Part shown: positions 61,173-64,000 of the stretch, one piece after another
Numbering within the stretch: position 1 is the stretch's first letter
Layout of the letters: each line of letters opens with the position of its first letter
NCBI RefSeq assembly: GCF_018687715.1
Contig: NC_056765.1
Coordinates: 434,001 to 498,000, forward strand
Length of the DNA stretch: 64,000 nt
DNA from: Carya illinoinensis
Lineage: Eukaryota; Streptophyta; Magnoliopsida; Fagales; Juglandaceae
Direction of reading: 5' to 3'
Position numbers and translations under genes: made by a program
The notes under the pieces: generated by a model
Seen by the model: the letters and a program-made list of their open reading frames with translations, nothing else
Told to the model about the DNA's origin: nothing
Database searches by the model: none

Positions 61173-63338
61173 ATGGAGGGCAATCTTGCTGAAGAGCTTT
61201 ACTCAGAAAGTCTGAACCTGTCGAAGACAGACTTAAATTCTTCTTCAACTGCCGTTAGTAAAGAAGGTGATTTGCATGGTATTAGTATAATTTATTGTTT
61301 TAAGGCAAAACTAGCTGAAAAACTTATGATCAAATGCTTTTTACATTTTATTTGTGTTTTCTTTTTTTGGGTTGAATGGCACTTCCAACCTGCATAAGGA
61401 TGGATGATGCATGAGGTCACGTGCATTTCCATGGGTGCTTCAGTTGCTAATGATTGAAAAAAGTAAAAGAACTTCTTGCGTTTAGCTCTTTTGTTTCCTT
61501 TCCTTTCCTTTCTTTTCTTTTCTTTAGAAATAAATTTCAGCAATTGAAAGTTAAGTAGGCCCCTGCTGTGGTAGCTGCTTTCTTTGTCTGCATGAAATTA
61601 TTATAAGAAAAGATTTCCATGCTTAAATGTGGATTTTGTTACTAGCAAAACCTTCCTTTTTCCCCATGCGTTATATGATCAAATACATCTGCTTTGACCT
61701 TTTACATCTTTAAGCATAACAGCTTTGGATATTCAAAATGAAAGTGAACCCATTTTGCTATTATTTGCATTCAGTTTCAAAAGTGATTGAATATCAGAAT
61801 TGAGTATAAAGATTCATTTTCTTATTCTATTATTTGACAAAACGTCACCTTTTTCGCTCAAGAATTACCTTTTGGAATTCTTCATGCAGGATCTTTTCTT
61901 TAATTGTTATCTTCGCAATTGTTATGTCTAGGGCTGTAATCGAGCCGAGCCGAGTCGGTTTTTGGCTTGCCGAGCTCATCTTGACTCAAAATATTCGAGA
62001 TCGAGATTTTTTTTTTTTTTTTATTCTTTGTTCGAGCTTGACTCGATAAACTGAACTCTCAACTCGAGCTCGTCTTACAAATGAGTTCGAGTTGAACCGA
62101 GCTCAAGCTCGTCTCACAAATGAGTTCGAGTCGAGCCGAGCTCGAGCTTGAGCTTGATTTGTTTTTTTTTTTTTTTTGGAATAAGACTTAATAATTAATA
62201 AGTTAAATAAAAAAAAAAAAGAATTAATATTGAATTTCTACAACTAATAAGTAGAACCTCTACTAAATTATAAAATTTTAAAAAATTTGTAAATAATTAA
62301 TATCTAATTAGTTGATATTTATCCAAAATAACAATATATTATATGCCTACATATATTATTAATACATACACTTAATATGATAGCATATATCTATTTCATA
62401 TATGGTTCCCATATACTAGTATATGAAATTATTAAATTTACAGCCCTAGTTATGGCCTAAATTTCTTTTGCAGTAGAAAATGAGATTTTGGTAGTTTAGC
62501 AGCGGTACATCTTATTCATCTTTTTGTTTCAGATTGTCTTGGGGATGATTTGCAGGATGGAGATGGACCTATTTGGGACAGTTCTGGAGATGAGTTGAAT
62601 GATTCATCTGAATTGGACAGGGAATGGCAGAGGAGACGTGACCAACATCATACAGTAGTTGCCTAACTATAGTTGGTTTTCATCGTCTGTTATCCAAATT
62701 TAGCCTGTACATTTGATTAAATGCTTTTGTGAATTAGTTATTTTTATTTGTTAATGATTTTTTCAGCATGGATATCGGGAAGGTATCACTGCAGGGAAAG
62801 AAGCTTCTGCACAAGGAGGATTTAACATTGGTTTTAAGCAATCGGTCCTTGTTGGGTACAACTGGGGTGTTGTAAGAGGTGTTACTAGGTAAAACCGGGG
62901 GAAGGGGAGGGATGGGGAAAAGCTAACGTTTTCTGTTATCTAGTTTGCAGAGAAAACATCAAATTACTTGAGATTGTCTCAGACTTAATAATTTCTTTTA
63001 CTTTTGGCCATCTGCAACATGTATGAAGTGCATTGTCTTTCCTCCCAGATGAGTTGAAAGAAAGGCTAATTGGAACGCAAGAAAAGAGAAATGAATTCCG
63101 GGACTTGTATGAATCTGTTCATTCTCTCTCAACGGCGGACGCACTTCGGATGTTCAATGATGATCTAACGGCCAAAAAAGCTCTGGAACAAAGGGAAACT
63201 GCAGAGGTTAGTTCTCATTTAGCAGGCCCGCAGGAGCAAAGTTTAGGCTCTGGTCGTCTAGATAATTACATGGGAGAGCTCCAATTACTTCTTCCAGACT
63301 CTCCTGCCCTCAGAGTACATTTTCGTAGAGATGAGTAG
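61173..63338 (+). CDS. Yae1/LTO1-domain protein, 219 aa
   Basis: Five-part gene. The coding exons are 61173-61278, 62533-62654, 62767-62888 and 63029-63338, with a leader exon inferred upstream. All are GT-AG with phases matching. The acidic N-terminus (PIWDSSGDELNDSSELDREWQRRRDQ) precedes the Yae1 N-terminal signature at about residues 77-116: HGYREGITAGKEASAQGGFNIGFKQS...GYNWGVVRGV, the deca-GX3 repeat. SALSFLPDELKERLIGTQEKRNEFRDLYESV then a tail with LPDSPALRVHF follow. In yeast and human, Yae1 and Lto1 form an adaptor that brings ABCE1/Rli1 to the cytosolic iron-sulfur cluster machinery. A plant equivalent is the likely role. The last acceptor (TATGAAG) is pyrimidine-poor, but alternative acceptors downstream would drop SALSFLP. 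Confidence 0.88.
61929..62448. mobile_element. hAT-like MITE, 520 bp, in an intron of the Yae1-domain gene
   Basis: Eight-base target duplication GTTATGTC (61921-61928) and GTTATGGC (62449-62456, one mismatch). The terminal inverted repeats are TAGGGCTGTAA and, as the complement of the right end, TAGGGCTGTAAATT. The internal part holds GAGCCGAGC/GAGCTCGAGC repeats and AT-rich sequence. Non-coding. Confidence 0.87.
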
Positions 63339-64000
63339 ATGCTGATGTAACTTTGGTACCATTAGTTCCTGTTTTTTAGACAAAAATGAAAAAGAAAAAA
63401 ACGGTGGTTTTTAAAATTATTTGTGGTTTTTTGACACTCATGCTCAAGTGTCGCTCTTGTATATGTCTAGTGTACTTAGGTTATGCCTATTTATTTTACC
63501 GATAAAAGGAATTATTTGCGATGTTTTTTATAATAACTTGATGCTCTAGAGAGACTAACATTGATAAATATTGATATGCTTTGGCATGAGATGCTTAAAA
63601 AATGAATAGCTTGTTTTACTCGCAAACGATTGTTGTCTAATATGCTGAACCGTCATCCATTGTTGTTGGTTGCATAACACAGTTCTTACTTGCTCCTTGA
63701 AATGCATAGACGTATGACATGGACATCGGTGAATTTAGTATAAACTTGGCTGATAAGTACTCGTACATGACATTAGAGAAAGCAACTAGAGTTCATAACC
63801 AACTGGACGTGCAAAGGTTCAGTTTGTGCATTACAAAGAAAGGAAAATTAGTGGGAGCACAAACTGTCATGCCATTAAAATTTCTTACATAAGCAGTGAT
63901 CTTTAATGACATGGCATATTATATGATGATGAGATGGAAGTACCACGTGTACATATTCCGGATTACCCTACAATTACACGCAAATAAATCAAAAACCTTA
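63339..64000. other. 3' flank of the Yae1-domain gene
   Basis: 63426-63509 is a retroposed LINE tail listed separately. The remainder shows no coding signal on either strand up to the window end. Confidence 0.5.
63426..63509 (+). mobile_element. 84-bp retroposed LINE tail
   Basis: AATTATTTGTG (63415-63425) is repeated as AATTATTTGCG (63510-63520). The insert contains CTCTTGTATATGTCTAGTGT, ACTTAGGTTATGCC and ends GATAAAAGG, the local LINE 3' end without a long A run. It lies just beyond the Yae1-domain gene's stop, perhaps in the 3' UTR. Confidence 0.6.

Overview
The window is nuclear DNA of a woody eudicot. Genes are split by GT-AG introns, intergenic DNA is AT-rich, and there are long TA/GA/CT microsatellites, poly-A-tailed LINE remnants, a copia element, MITEs and hAT-like elements. 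The repeat families look to me like those of Fagales (walnut, pecan or oak relatives), but that is an impression from memory and not a database result. No prokaryotic, organellar or CRISPR-like system is present.

Layout. 1-9.3 kb is gene-free: microsatellites, a Helitron-like element inserted in a TA repeat (794-1763), an old copia remnant (about 2.1-3.9 kb) and a MITE with a 9-bp target duplication (7688-7860). 9.3-11.4 kb holds a five-exon IQ67-domain calmodulin-binding protein (minus). 13.6-14.5 kb is an hAT-like element with a perfect 8-bp target duplication. 14.9-17.0 kb is a two-exon gene for an unrecognised protein with Trp/Gly repeats (plus). 17-20.9 kb is repeats, including a GT/GA/poly-G tract. 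21.1-27.2 kb is an 11-exon type II membrane glycosyltransferase, probably KOBITO1-like (minus). It is divergent from a seven-exon ubiquitin-specific protease of the UBP24 type (28.3-35.3 kb, plus) whose introns carry LINE pieces. 37.5-38.8 kb is an intronless WD40 gene of the JINGUBANG type (minus). 40.0-40.7 kb is a truncated LINE.

42.06-51.13 kb is a Ty1/copia element (minus) with two 424-bp LTRs and a 5-bp target duplication. It is split by a 4.1-kb TG...CA insertion that has its own 5-bp duplication and looks like a solo LTR. 53.0-54.4 kb is an SCL3-type GRAS regulator (plus) with a LINE in its inferred 5'-UTR intron. 56.2-58.3 kb is a tandem pair of dirigent genes (minus). 61.2-63.3 kb is a Yae1/LTO1-domain gene (plus), preceded by a triplicated about 210-bp block that carries an hAT-like insertion, and with another hAT-like insertion in an intron.

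The genes form no operon or cluster apart from the dirigent pair. Exon junctions were read by hand from splice dinucleotides, reading-frame continuity and family similarity. The most distinctive signals are the Trp/Gly-repeat protein, a nine-copy hairpin minisatellite inside the solo LTR, a series of very short retroposed LINE tails with clean target duplications, and the nested insertions. No new biological system is evident.
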